In this document: piece after piece, positions 36,091-44,865 of the stretch
How positions within the stretch are numbered: position 1 is the stretch's first letter
Layout of the letters: the number at the start of each line of letters is the position of its first letter
Assembly (NCBI GenBank): GCA_937981585.1
Contig: CALJOA010000060.1
Coordinates: 1-64,000 of the forward strand
Direction: 5' to 3'
From: an uncultured Pirellulaceae bacterium
GTDB lineage: Bacteria; Planctomycetota; Planctomycetia; Pirellulales; Pirellulaceae
Length of the DNA: 64,000 bases
Position numbers and translations under genes: made by a program
The notes under the pieces: generated by a model
Seen by the model: only the letters and a program-made list of their open reading frames with translations
What the model was told of the DNA's origin: nothing
The model's database searches: none

Positions 36091-36636
36091 CTAATCCTGA
36101 AGAATCTCGAACAGGGATTCGGATTTGAGAACTGCGCAGGTTTCGGGGAACGTATGAAACGTTCGGACTTGAACGTGCTTTCGAAACGCCTGAACGTTGA
36201 TGTAGCTGATCGCGCCGAATGAGAGGCGACCGCTGGAGCCAAAACGGTGAACAAGTCCTTCGAACTCGATCTTTTCGTCGAGCTGTTGCTGAATCACGAC
36301 AAACGTTTTTGGATTGACCGATTCCAACTCGACTTCGGAGCGGTATTTGATTCTCACACCGACAGTAGCCCGATCGTGACAAACGCCTTCGACGGGATGA
36401 GAGACAAGAATCTGATTGGCGGGCAATGGATGATGAGCTCCGGCGCTGACTTCCGTCAGCAGCAAATCATCATGGGCAAACGAAATGGAGTGACCATCGG
36501 TATTGATGTTGATTCGCAGCTCATACTGTTCACGCTGAATCGTTCGGCTGGCACAAACGTTGAAAAGCTCAGGGTGTATGTTCCTCGCGAACAAGTGAAA
36601 ATTCAAATCCGTGATTTTCGGCCGCGTGGTTAACAC
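36091..36636 (-). CDS. Hypothetical protein (possibly DUF2617)
   Basis: About 181 residues; the ORF runs to 36690 but with TTG starts only. I favour GTG at 36636, which has GGAAAG about eight bases upstream and gives MLTTRPKITDLNFHLFARNIHPELF. The sequence is beta-rich and soluble (QYELRININTDGHSISFAHDDLLLTEV). It resembles DUF2617 proteins known in actinobacteria and planctomycetes, by recollection only. No role is known. Repeat C lies just past its stop. Confidence 0.55.
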   Translation of the reverse strand: MLTTRPKITDLNFHLFARNIHPELFNVCASRTIQREQYELRININTDGHSISFAHDDLLLTEVSAGAHHPLPANQILVSHPVEGVCHDRATVGVRIKYRSEVELESVNPKTFVVIQQQLDEKIEFEGLVHRFGSSGRLSFGAISYINVQAFRKHVQVRTFHTFPETCAVLKSESLFEILQD

Positions 36637-36883
36637 TGAAACGCTTTCCAATACTTTGGTGTTAAATTGTTGTGAACTGGTCTTTGCCAAAGACTGTCTG
36701 ACTCATGCTTCAATTGTAGAGTCACGACAAATGGACTTGGACTTCGATAGTATGAATTTCGACTCGAAACCTCAAAAAGGTAAACCAAAATTTTGACATA
36801 AAAAATTTGCTTTTAAGTTGACAAGTGACTTCCTTTTGGCCTTGCGAAAAGAAACAAAAAAAATCGAACTTTAAATTTTCATG

Positions 36884-37909
36884 TCAAACTTGCGTTAGCA
36901 CGTCGTATGCCACATGCGTGCCGACGGCAATTCCAAAACCTCGGCATAAGAACAATGCGCAAAAGATAATACTGGCACCAAATCGAAACATAAAGCTGGA
37001 CAGCTCGAACTGATTGCCAGCAGGATTAAAAACGCTGTAGTGCATAGAAGCGAAAATCAGACTTACGGCAATTACACCGGTCGAAACCGCGAGCTTTGGG
37101 GCGTCAAAGACTTTGTTTAACCAGTAGATGGCTGGTACTAGCAGAATGATTCGGAAGATAAGCTCCTCGTAAATCCCGCTACCGACATAACTGACTGCGT
37201 TGGCCCACCAACCGGTTGAAAGATCCAGACCTGCTTGTGCCGCCGGAGCGGCTCCGCCAAAGAGAAGGTTAAGCGAGTTGGCGGCGCAAAATAGGATCAA
37301 GCCCAGCCCGGCGGCTTCGCCCAACATTCCCAGCAAGACCATCGGGCGAATTCGCCAATGATCGTTGACTCGGTGATGCCAAGCCAAGATGACACCGACC
37401 GTAACCAGCGGCAACAAAACCAACTGGCCGAACCCAAGCTGAGCTAGGGGCTGGTGAAACCACTGGTCGATGCCACTGCGAAGTGCATTGGCCAAATAAG
37501 TCGCATCGTCACCCAGAAAAATCGAGCCGATCTCGTAGAACGCCAGTAGCGGCAGAACGAATGCCAGACAAACCAGTGGACGTTGCGTTTCGAAGTGATA
37601 CTTTTTCGTCTCAAGCCCTGCCAGCTTTCGTTTGCGCCTCGCTTCTGTCTTGGACAATAGCACCTGCTCAATGGCTTGGGAAACGTCGGGCGTATTTGAG
37701 TTTGAGCCGAACTCGTTTGAATCCAAAGAAGCGGAAGTCTCTATCGCAGCTGATGATTCTGGCTCGGGCTTGTGCGTAGATTCGTTTTTGCGCGGATCGC
37801 TGGAAGCATCACGCATATTGCCACCTGGCCGTTGTTTCGGTCGAATTGACTGGCGCTTGGCGTGGGGGCGTTTCGCTTGTTTAATGGGGCGGTTCAGTTT
37901 GAATTCCAT
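36884..37909 (-). CDS. CPBP family intramembrane metalloprotease
   Basis: About 341 residues with six to eight membrane segments. The CPBP/Abi signature is complete: EELIFRIILL (EExxxR) and FASMHYSVFN (catalytic His region). These enzymes cleave substrates in the membrane or process prenylated proteins; the substrate here is unknown. The first 120 residues are soluble, basic and then Glu/Ser-rich. The ORF begins at GTG 37933; ATG 37909 is an equally good candidate and is used here. No bacteriocin-like gene is adjacent. Confidence 0.82.
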   Translation of the reverse strand: MEFKLNRPIKQAKRPHAKRQSIRPKQRPGGNMRDASSDPRKNESTHKPEPESSAAIETSASLDSNEFGSNSNTPDVSQAIEQVLLSKTEARRKRKLAGLETKKYHFETQRPLVCLAFVLPLLAFYEIGSIFLGDDATYLANALRSGIDQWFHQPLAQLGFGQLVLLPLVTVGVILAWHHRVNDHWRIRPMVLLGMLGEAAGLGLILFCAANSLNLLFGGAAPAAQAGLDLSTGWWANAVSYVGSGIYEELIFRIILLVPAIYWLNKVFDAPKLAVSTGVIAVSLIFASMHYSVFNPAGNQFELSSFMFRFGASIIFCALFLCRGFGIAVGTHVAYDVLTQV

Positions 37910-38136
37910 TTCTCGTACTGATTCCCGAGTCACTGCATTGATTCATCCAAAGGGGATGTGGCAAGGCAGATTTCGAGTCGTTTCGAGGAGGAATCGTAGC
38001 GGTTTTGCGTTGCCGCTCCAACGCTGAATTGGCAGTGCATTGGCGAACAAAACTGAGCTTGACTTGTTGAAGCGCGTAGGACGACCACTCGTTTAGTACG
38101 CCCAGCCTCGGGCCCCTCGGCTCACACCGGCGCCGA

Positions 38137-38523
38137 CTAACGGACCTCTTGCAATGAAGCTTCGTTCAAATTGATTAAGCAAAACAGGATTGCCGAGACG
38201 GTCAACGTAACCGGGTTGAACGCGTGGGTCGCGTGAGCGGGCGACATGACAAGCGCCGCCACCAAAAGAAAACTGAATCCGATCAGCGACAGATAGGCCG
38301 GCCATTTGAGTTTCCAAAACCCAAGCACACAAAGTCCAAGAATGACTTCCGCAATTCCCGCAATCAATAACGTTGTTTCGGGCGCAAAGACCATGGGCCC
38401 CTTTTCGATCAACTCCAGTTCCGTCTGCGAACGAAAAATCAGTTTTGGAACCAAGCCGTGATACAGCCAGATAAATCCGATCGCCAGACGGGACAGAAAA
38501 TAGGTTGTCGGTTTGAGTTTCAT
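38137..38523 (-). CDS. DoxX-like membrane protein
   Basis: A 128-residue protein with four membrane segments. LSRLAIGFIWLYHGLVPKLIF at the N terminus and IAEVILGLCVLGF later on match DoxX-like proteins, which are small integral membrane proteins linked to redox or quinone chemistry in some bacteria. Its precise function is unknown. The short length and the LYHGLVPK pattern fit the group well. Confidence 0.75.
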   Translation of the reverse strand: MKLKPTTYFLSRLAIGFIWLYHGLVPKLIFRSQTELELIEKGPMVFAPETTLLIAGIAEVILGLCVLGFWKLKWPAYLSLIGFSFLLVAALVMSPAHATHAFNPVTLTVSAILFCLINLNEASLQEVR

Positions 38524-38860
38524 GCTGTCTGTTTCATATGATTTCAGTGTTCTAGGGCATTTTCAATATCGCTATTCGCTTTAGCGGAACGGCGCAAGCC
38601 GTCCGGTCGGGCTTCTGTCTTACGGTGGGGTAGGCTACCAGCCTTGTCATTTTTTCTCGATGCTGCTGACAGGCAAGATCCTGTCCCATCTAAAGCGGAA
38701 ACAAACTTTTAAAGTGTTCCAGATCGGTGGTTCGTCAAACCTGATTTCAATAGTAACTGGATTCGCAAGACTTTAGGCCATCCAAATCGTCGCCAATCCG
38801 GCTAGCCCTTTGCTCAGTCCAATATGAAATTGTCCAATTAGTCATTGCAGGTTTGACACA
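38524..38860. other. Intergenic region with repeat-like sequence
   Basis: A 337 bp gap. A hairpin ACGGC-GCAA-GCCGT is at 38589-38602, and a GTAGGCTACCAGCCTTGTC segment with a T-run follows near 38631-38655. These look like members of dispersed intergenic repeats, but no second copy is in the window. No gene is evident. Confidence 0.5.
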
Positions 38861-39592
38861 CTACGCCCAAACGATCTCTTGATACCCGAATTTTTTGAGA
38901 ACTTCATTACATTGTGAAAATGGTTTGCTGCCAAAGAAGCCTCGGTGGGCCGAAAGCGGAGAGGGATGGGCCGAAGTGATCACGGCATGTCGTTCGATAT
39001 CAATCAGCTTAGCCTTCTTTTCTGCCGACTTGCCCCAGAGAACAAATACCAACCGCTCCGAGCGAAGATTCAACCGAGCGATCACTTGATCGGTAAACGC
39101 TTCCCAACCTTGCTTGCGATGGGAGTTGGCCTCAGAGGAACGAACGGTCAGTACTGCATTGAGTAAAAACACGCCTTGCCGGGCCCAGGATGTTAGATCA
39201 CCTGATTGCCCGACGATGGTATCTTCACCTAGATCTGAAGCAAGCTCTTTGAAGATGTTCTTGAGCGAAGGAGGAAGTTTTACCTTTCTTGACGCCCCTT
39301 CTGCTTCACCGCTGGCTTCACTACTGGCCTTCACCGAAAAACTCAGGCCGTGGGCCTGACCGGGACCGTGATACGGATCCTGACCAAGGATGACGACTTT
39401 CGTTTTGGCAAACGGCGTCAACCGAAACGCAGTGAACACATCCTCGGGTGGCGGAAATACAGTCTCAGCCGCTCGCTCGTTTTCGACGAACTTGCAAAGC
39501 GATTGAAACCCTGGCTGCGCGAAATGCGACTCCAACTCCGCCGTCCAATCGGATGACTGGGGCCAACCGGGAGGCAGAAAAGCTGCGCTCAT
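38861..39592 (-). CDS. ung: Uracil-DNA glycosylase (family 1)
   Basis: Removes uracil from DNA to start base-excision repair. VVILGQDPYHGPGQAHGLSFSV carries the catalytic Asp, LLNAVLTVR the uracil-binding Asn, and SAHPSPLSAHRGFFGSKPFS the His and Leu loop. It is 243 residues with a small Ser/Ala/Glu-rich insertion near residue 92. Its ATG overlaps the recJ stop by 4 bp, so the two repair genes form an operon. Confidence 0.96.
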   Translation of the reverse strand: MSAAFLPPGWPQSSDWTAELESHFAQPGFQSLCKFVENERAAETVFPPPEDVFTAFRLTPFAKTKVVILGQDPYHGPGQAHGLSFSVKASSEASGEAEGASRKVKLPPSLKNIFKELASDLGEDTIVGQSGDLTSWARQGVFLLNAVLTVRSSEANSHRKQGWEAFTDQVIARLNLRSERLVFVLWGKSAEKKAKLIDIERHAVITSAHPSPLSAHRGFFGSKPFSQCNEVLKKFGYQEIVWA

Positions 39593-41352
39593 ACTGCCGG
39601 GACCGTCGACGTACTCGGGCGGAAATCGATCAACTGAACCTCGACGCTTCGATAGCCGCGAAACTCGTTGATCACCGGTCGAAACGCAAAATCAAATTCG
39701 GCGTTTTCTTTGCCAAGCTCCTCAGCCCACTCGCCTTTGCCAAACGCGACCCCGCGAATTTTGCTTCCGTGTTGCTCAAGTTGCAACGACAAATGGCGAC
39801 CGTCGGATCCCATCGTTTTGGGAGGACTGGCAAGCCGAACCCCGGTCGCACAAAGTACCGGACGCGGATTCTTCTGGCCAAATGGCGCGAGTTTTTCGAG
39901 ATCATTCATCATGTTCATCGTCAGGTGGCCAATCAAAGCTTCGGCGTCGATGTCGAGATCAGGAATCAGTTCTTCAACGCTAACCTGAGAGATGACTTGC
40001 TCACAAAAGTCCTCCCGAAACGCATCGATGTTCTTGGGCTCAATCGACAAACCTGCGGCGGCCTTATGTCCGCCAAACTTGATCAAGTGTTCGCTACAAC
40101 CGGCGAGGGCCTCGTACAAATTGACACCACATGACGAACGGCAGGACCCGACACCAGGTCGATTCCCCAGTGGATCAGTTGAGATCATGATCGTGGGACG
40201 ATGAAACTGTTCGGCGATTCGTCCGGCGGCGATTCCAATCACCCCCAGATGCCATCCCGGCTCGGTCAGCACTAGCGCCGCTTCGTTTTCGGGTTCGTGA
40301 TTCTCTTTAATGAGCTTCTTGGCTGACTTGAGAATCTTTCGATCAAGCGTATCCCGATTTTTGTTGAGCTGATCGATGTACTCGGCAAGCGCTTGGGCTC
40401 GATCGTCCGATTCACACGTCAGCAGCTCGACGCCGAGCTGGGCCTGACCAAGACGACCAGCAGCATTGAGCCTCGGGCCGAGTGCGAAACCAATGTCTTC
40501 GGCGGCCAAGCGAGGTTTGTCGGCTACCTTGGCCATACCGATCAAATGAGTCAGCCCCGGATTGGCGTACTGCCGCATGCAATTCAAGCCGTGATGAACA
40601 ATGACGCGGTTTTCATCAAGCAGCGGAACGACATCGCATACGGTACCGATCGCTGCCAGAGAAACGGCGGAGAATAAAAAGTCACGATACTTTGGTGGAA
40701 GTTTTGGCGAGCCGTGATCGATTTGGCAAAGCCCCCACGCGAGTTTGAAAGCCACTCCCGCACCGCACAAACCGGCAAATGGATATCCGTAGCCCGGCAG
40801 GGCAGGGTGGACGATCCCGTCGGCTGGCGGAAGCGTCGGTCCAGGATGGTGATGATCGGTAATTACGATCTGCATCCCTTTTGATTTGGCGAATTGGACT
40901 TCTTCGATGCTGGAGATGCCACAATCGACTGTGATAATCATCTCGGCGCCGCGCTGGTGGAGCTTTTCCAAGGACGCTTTGCTCAAACCGTAACCATCGT
41001 CGAGCCGGTTGGGCACAAAGTAGCTCACCTCGCCGCCGATGAGCTTGATGCAGCGATAGAGAATCGCGGTTGATGTCATCCCGTCGGCGTCGTAATCACC
41101 GTAAACGACAATCTTTTTTCGTTCGCTGATCGCGGAGTAGATCGTGGCGACGGCTTCTACCAGCCCTGGCAGTTCCTCAGGCGGACGGAGCCCGGTTGTC
41201 ATTTTCATGTTGAAGAAGGAAGCGATTTGGTCTGGCGCCGTGATCCCGCGGAGCGCCAAAATCTGAGCGACGACGGGTGAGACGTTCGAGCTGCGCTCGA
41301 TCTCCTGAACAAGCCGGGCGTCGTGGGCTCTCAGGGTCCATCTCAATCCCAT
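39589..41352 (-). CDS. recJ: Single-stranded-DNA-specific exonuclease RecJ
   Basis: A 5'-3' exonuclease for base excision, mismatch and recombination repair. VVYGDYDADGMTSTAILY is DHH motif I, DCGISS and TDHHHPGP motifs II and III, and GGHKAAAGLSI is in the DHHA1 domain; an OB-fold C terminus follows. Length is about 587 residues, normal. The start used is MGLRWTLRAHD (41352), as the ORF extension to 41382 has no family character. It is cotranscribed with ung. Confidence 0.94.
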   Translation of the reverse strand: MGLRWTLRAHDARLVQEIERSSNVSPVVAQILALRGITAPDQIASFFNMKMTTGLRPPEELPGLVEAVATIYSAISERKKIVVYGDYDADGMTSTAILYRCIKLIGGEVSYFVPNRLDDGYGLSKASLEKLHQRGAEMIITVDCGISSIEEVQFAKSKGMQIVITDHHHPGPTLPPADGIVHPALPGYGYPFAGLCGAGVAFKLAWGLCQIDHGSPKLPPKYRDFLFSAVSLAAIGTVCDVVPLLDENRVIVHHGLNCMRQYANPGLTHLIGMAKVADKPRLAAEDIGFALGPRLNAAGRLGQAQLGVELLTCESDDRAQALAEYIDQLNKNRDTLDRKILKSAKKLIKENHEPENEAALVLTEPGWHLGVIGIAAGRIAEQFHRPTIMISTDPLGNRPGVGSCRSSCGVNLYEALAGCSEHLIKFGGHKAAAGLSIEPKNIDAFREDFCEQVISQVSVEELIPDLDIDAEALIGHLTMNMMNDLEKLAPFGQKNPRPVLCATGVRLASPPKTMGSDGRHLSLQLEQHGSKIRGVAFGKGEWAEELGKENAEFDFAFRPVINEFRGYRSVEVQLIDFRPSTSTVPAV

Positions 41353-41515
41353 GTTGCATCCTTGTGCTGCGAACCGATCCACATCGGGCTTTGTTCTGTT
41401 CCTTGGCGGCTTCTTCAGTCGTACAATCGTAAAAGAATTGGGAACGGCTCACAACCGACACGGCTTCAGGCAAACCGGCCTGGCAACACTAAAGAATACT
41501 AGAGGTCGGCGCAGC

Positions 41516-41543
41516 AAAAAAGCCGGACAATAGATCCGGCTTT
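41516..41543 (-). terminator. Rho-independent terminator of rpmG
   Basis: On the minus strand AAAGCCGGA pairs with TCCGGCTTT around a 7 nt loop, followed by a run of six T residues. It is 30 bp past the stop of rpmG. Confidence 0.9.
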
Positions 41544-41572
41544 GAATGCTCAATTTGTCTTGCTGGCTACTA

Positions 41573-41746
41573 CTACTTCTTCTTCTCGACGTGAATGGTG
41601 TGCTTACGAACTCGGGGTGAATACTTCTTCAGCTTGAGTTTCTCACCACCAGTTTTGCGACGAAGCGTGTAGTTGTAATCGCCCGTTTCTTCACACACCA
41701 AGTGTACGATTTCGAGCTTCTTCTTCTTTTTTCCAGTCTTAGCCAT
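41573..41746 (-). CDS. rpmG: 50S ribosomal protein L33
   Basis: A 57-residue protein too short for the ORF track. Translated by hand it reads MAKTGKKKKKLEIVHLVCEE and ends KYSPRVRKHTIHVEKKK. The ETGDYNYTLRRKTGGEKLKLKKYSPRVRKHT pattern is typical of L33, a small basic protein of the large ribosomal subunit. It has one Cys rather than four, so it is a zinc-free (C-) form. A strong terminator follows the stop. Confidence 0.93.
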   Translation of the reverse strand: MAKTGKKKKKLEIVHLVCEETGDYNYTLRRKTGGEKLKLKKYSPRVRKHTIHVEKKK

Positions 41747-41877
41747 CGGAAAATCTTCGAACCTTGATCAATTATCGGAACCAGTTAGTTCGCAAATTGT
41801 ATCAAAAATCCTGTGTTTCGTAAGGCTAAATCATGTCATCTGGAGACGAAACCAAAAAATTAGGTTCTGGTTTTCGA

Positions 41878-43077
41878 CTAGCTGGGTTCACGAACGGTTC
41901 CCGGTTTTGGCGCTTCTAGCAGGGCGTTACATCCAACCATTGCCGAGCTTTCGTCAACCGTATATTTCGAGATCGGGCTTGGTCGACCGTAATAGAAACC
42001 TTGACCAAGCTGAAATCCCATTTGAACCAGAATTTCATGACATTCTCGAGTTTCGACGCCCTCTGCAAGCGTCTGGATTCCAAGATTGTTGACCAAATTA
42101 GCAAACAAAGCCACCAGCTCCTGCCGTTTGGGGGGCGCGTGCTCGATGTTCTTTGTCAGCTTCATATCGAACTTGAGGAATTCAGGTCGGACTTCGCCAA
42201 GCTCAACAAGACGCGCCCGTCCAACACCAAAATCATCGAATGCAAGCTGAATGTTCAAGTCCTTAAGGACTGCACAAAGCTCTCGCATCATCGTCATATT
42301 GGTCGACGCACCTTCGTGAATTTCAAGCGTGATGGCCTGCTCAGGAGCGGCTTCGCGAACTTCACGAAGTGAATCATAAAACTCGGGACGATCTAGTTCC
42401 TTGGGATGTGTATTGACGAACAGGTTTGACTCGGATCCAAAAGCGGTGCCGATTTCAATTCCTCGCAACCGGAAGGCTTCGCTCAGCTGTGCTTCGAGTC
42501 CCAACTGCGAGGCAGCACTGAACATTTCATGAGGAGTCTGAAGTCCAAACAAACGACTACGACCCAGAACCTCATATCCAATCCGTGATTGGTCATCAAG
42601 TCGTACCAGCGGTTGGAAGTGTGGATACAACCCACCATCGCTGATCAAGCGTTCAAACTGGATCATCGCCAATGCTGAATCGCAAACGTCCTCGTGGATC
42701 GTGTGTGTATTGGTCTGTGCAATTTGGTTCTTCGATCCAACACGGAAAACTATCGATGCAAAGTGAATCAGATCGTTCTCTTTGATCGTGGTCTCACCTT
42801 CGACTTTAACTCCATTGACAAACGTACCGTTGGTGCTGCCCAGTTCTTGAAGAATCAACCCTGCCGGAGTCTCCTTGACGACCGCATGGTCTTTGGAAAT
42901 ACATCCGACCGGTAGAGGTAGAGAAGACTCTTCTCGGCGGCCAATGGTGAACGGGAATGTATGTAGGGGATACTGACGGTTCGAATCAGACTCATCGATC
43001 TGCCCAGACAAGAACCATTGTGTTTGGCTCTGATCCTGATGGTTTTCGACGTTAGGATTTGAAGTTGTTTCAGTCAT
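41878..43077 (-). CDS. FHA-EAL domain protein (phosphothreonine-binding c-di-GMP phosphodiesterase)
   Basis: About 399 residues starting at MTETTSNPN; the ORF to 43431 is a spurious extension across the divergent promoter. Residues about 30-130 form an FHA domain (FTIGRREESSLPLP, ISKDHAVV, ELGSTNGTFVNG), which binds phosphothreonine. Residues about 145-385 form an EAL domain with key residues kept: YEVLGRSR, FVNTHP, EIHE, AFDDFGVGRARL, FLKFD, AEGVET and LGQGFYYGRP, so phosphodiesterase activity is plausible. A kinase gene lies divergently two genes away and could supply the phosphothreonine signal. Confidence 0.92.
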   Translation of the reverse strand: MTETTSNPNVENHQDQSQTQWFLSGQIDESDSNRQYPLHTFPFTIGRREESSLPLPVGCISKDHAVVKETPAGLILQELGSTNGTFVNGVKVEGETTIKENDLIHFASIVFRVGSKNQIAQTNTHTIHEDVCDSALAMIQFERLISDGGLYPHFQPLVRLDDQSRIGYEVLGRSRLFGLQTPHEMFSAASQLGLEAQLSEAFRLRGIEIGTAFGSESNLFVNTHPKELDRPEFYDSLREVREAAPEQAITLEIHEGASTNMTMMRELCAVLKDLNIQLAFDDFGVGRARLVELGEVRPEFLKFDMKLTKNIEHAPPKRQELVALFANLVNNLGIQTLAEGVETRECHEILVQMGFQLGQGFYYGRPSPISKYTVDESSAMVGCNALLEAPKPGTVREPS

Positions 43078-43408
43078 GGGAGGAGGATCGTTGGTAACGA
43101 TTTTCAATAGGTGTTGTTTTCTGCAGTTGCAGGAAGCGACGAAACTTTCGTCTGAGATTTTTAGCTCTCGGTTAAGGTCAACGCGGGCAAATTTGGGGTC
43201 AGCTTGGCTAAATCCGCAAGAATCGCCAAGTCCTTGGGTACGGTTAATCGGATTTAAATGATCACAAGGAACGTCCGGATCGCAATCCCGACGATGCCTG
43301 CCTGCGATAGCGAATATTCGGTTATCAGGGTGTTGAGATACTGATGATTGGCCAAATGGTCGATTGAAAGATTGATTGAATCTCCAAAAGCAGAACTTTT
43401 CTAACACT
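43078..43408. promoter_or_regulatory. Divergent promoter region of the FHA-EAL and AAA+ genes
   Basis: A 331 bp gap between two divergent genes, so it must hold both promoters. I see no convincing -35/-10 pair, sigma-54 site or operator palindrome that would identify the regulator. Confidence 0.4.
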
Positions 43409-44773
43409 ATGTCCACCACTACCCATTCCACTCTCAGCAGCGGCCTACTGGCTACGATTATGGCGGACGAATCTTTCCGTCCGTCGGAGCCAGCATCGCT
43501 TCAAGAAGCCGGGCTACCAGTTTCCCTGGTGGAATCCTTGATCATCAAGCGCCTGGCGGTGGTGGGAATGACAAGCGGAAGGCAGTTGGCAAACGACCTC
43601 TGTCTGCCATTTGCGGCTTTGGAAAAGACGTATCAACATTTGCGATCTCGGCAAATGATTGTCCACAGCGGCTCTGCGCCACTCAACGACTACAACTATG
43701 TTTTGACCGAAACTGGAGTCGATCGGGCAGCAGTTGCCAGACAAGCCTGCTCGTACGTCGGCCCGGCACCTGTTCCGCTGATGGACTACGTGCTCAGTGC
43801 TGAAGCCCAGACTATCCGAGCCGAGGCCCCCAAACGGGCCCAGCTTCGACACGCATTTCGCGACATTTCAATCAATGAGTCACTGTTTGAGAGTCTCGGG
43901 CCAGCAATTAACTCTGGGGCAGGGCTATTTCTTTACGGTGAACCAGGCAACGGAAAATCGACGATCGCCCAACGGATAACACAGTGCTTTGGCCATGAAA
44001 TCTGGATTCCTCAAACGATCTTCGAAGACGGCCAGTTGATCAAGTTTTACGACGCGGCCTACCATCAGAAAGCTTCCGACGATTCGGATTCGCTCATTCA
44101 CGAAGCCGCGTTTGACAAACGATGGGTCAAAATTCGCCGACCAACCGTTGTAGTTGGAGGTGAGTTGACGATGGACTCGCTTGAGATTCGCCACGATCCG
44201 ATTTCCAACGTTAGCGAAGCTTCGCTGCAGATGAAAAGCAATTGTGGTTGCCTGCTGGTTGACGATTTTGGACGTCAGCGAATTGAACCAGGTGAGTTGC
44301 TCAATCGCTGGATCGTTCCTTTAGAAAGTCGAATTGATTTTTTGACACTTTCGTCCGGCAAAAAGATCCAAGTCCCATTCGAGCAGTTGATCATTTTCTC
44401 AACCAACCTTGAACCATCCGACTTGGTCGATGACGCGTTCCTCCGCAGAATCCCTTACAAGATCGAAATTGGTGATCCCAGCCCGAAGGAATTCCATGTC
44501 TTGTTTCAGATATATTGCGACAAGTTCAAGTGTGAATACAAACCGGAAGTGGTTGACTACCTGTTGAACACACACTTTCTCAGTACGGGTCGACGATTGA
44601 GGCGTTGCCACCCCCGAGACTTGCTCAGCCAAATTCGCAGCTTTTGTGTCTACAACGAACTGCCAATTGAACTGCGGCCAGAGTATTTCGATCGCGTGGT
44701 CAAGAGTTACTTTACAGACGTTTTGGACAGCAAGGACGGCAAGCCCAAAACGATGGCCAAAGGCGTCAGCTAA
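43409..44773 (+). CDS. AAA+ ATPase with N-terminal winged-helix-like region
   Basis: About 454 residues, started at MSTTTHSTLSS (43409). Residues 20-140 look like a small helical winged-helix module (VGMTSGRQLANDLCLPFAALEKTYQHLRSRQMIVH). The AAA+ core follows: GEPGNGKST (Walker A), GCLLVDDFGRQ (Walker B), IIFSTNLEP (sensor 1) and HPRDLLSQIRSF (lid). The substrate is unknown. The kinase/tubulin-like gene starts 92 bp downstream on the same strand, implying a shared function. Confidence 0.85.
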   Translation: MSTTTHSTLSSGLLATIMADESFRPSEPASLQEAGLPVSLVESLIIKRLAVVGMTSGRQLANDLCLPFAALEKTYQHLRSRQMIVHSGSAPLNDYNYVLTETGVDRAAVARQACSYVGPAPVPLMDYVLSAEAQTIRAEAPKRAQLRHAFRDISINESLFESLGPAINSGAGLFLYGEPGNGKSTIAQRITQCFGHEIWIPQTIFEDGQLIKFYDAAYHQKASDDSDSLIHEAAFDKRWVKIRRPTVVVGGELTMDSLEIRHDPISNVSEASLQMKSNCGCLLVDDFGRQRIEPGELLNRWIVPLESRIDFLTLSSGKKIQVPFEQLIIFSTNLEPSDLVDDAFLRRIPYKIEIGDPSPKEFHVLFQIYCDKFKCEYKPEVVDYLLNTHFLSTGRRLRRCHPRDLLSQIRSFCVYNELPIELRPEYFDRVVKSYFTDVLDSKDGKPKTMAKGVS

Positions 44774-44865
44774 ATCAATATCGGAATCGACCGATATTTT
44801 TAAGCTCGACCTCTCCCACACAAACCATTTTGAAAATCCCGTAGACAACTACGGAGGAACCGACT

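Noticed and set aside
39448-40134. 228-residue plus-strand ORF over ung and recJ
   Set aside because: Antisense shadow of two conserved repair genes.
43078-43431. N-terminal extension of the FHA-EAL ORF
   Set aside because: It crosses the divergent start of the AAA+ gene and lacks FHA features; ATG 43077 is used.
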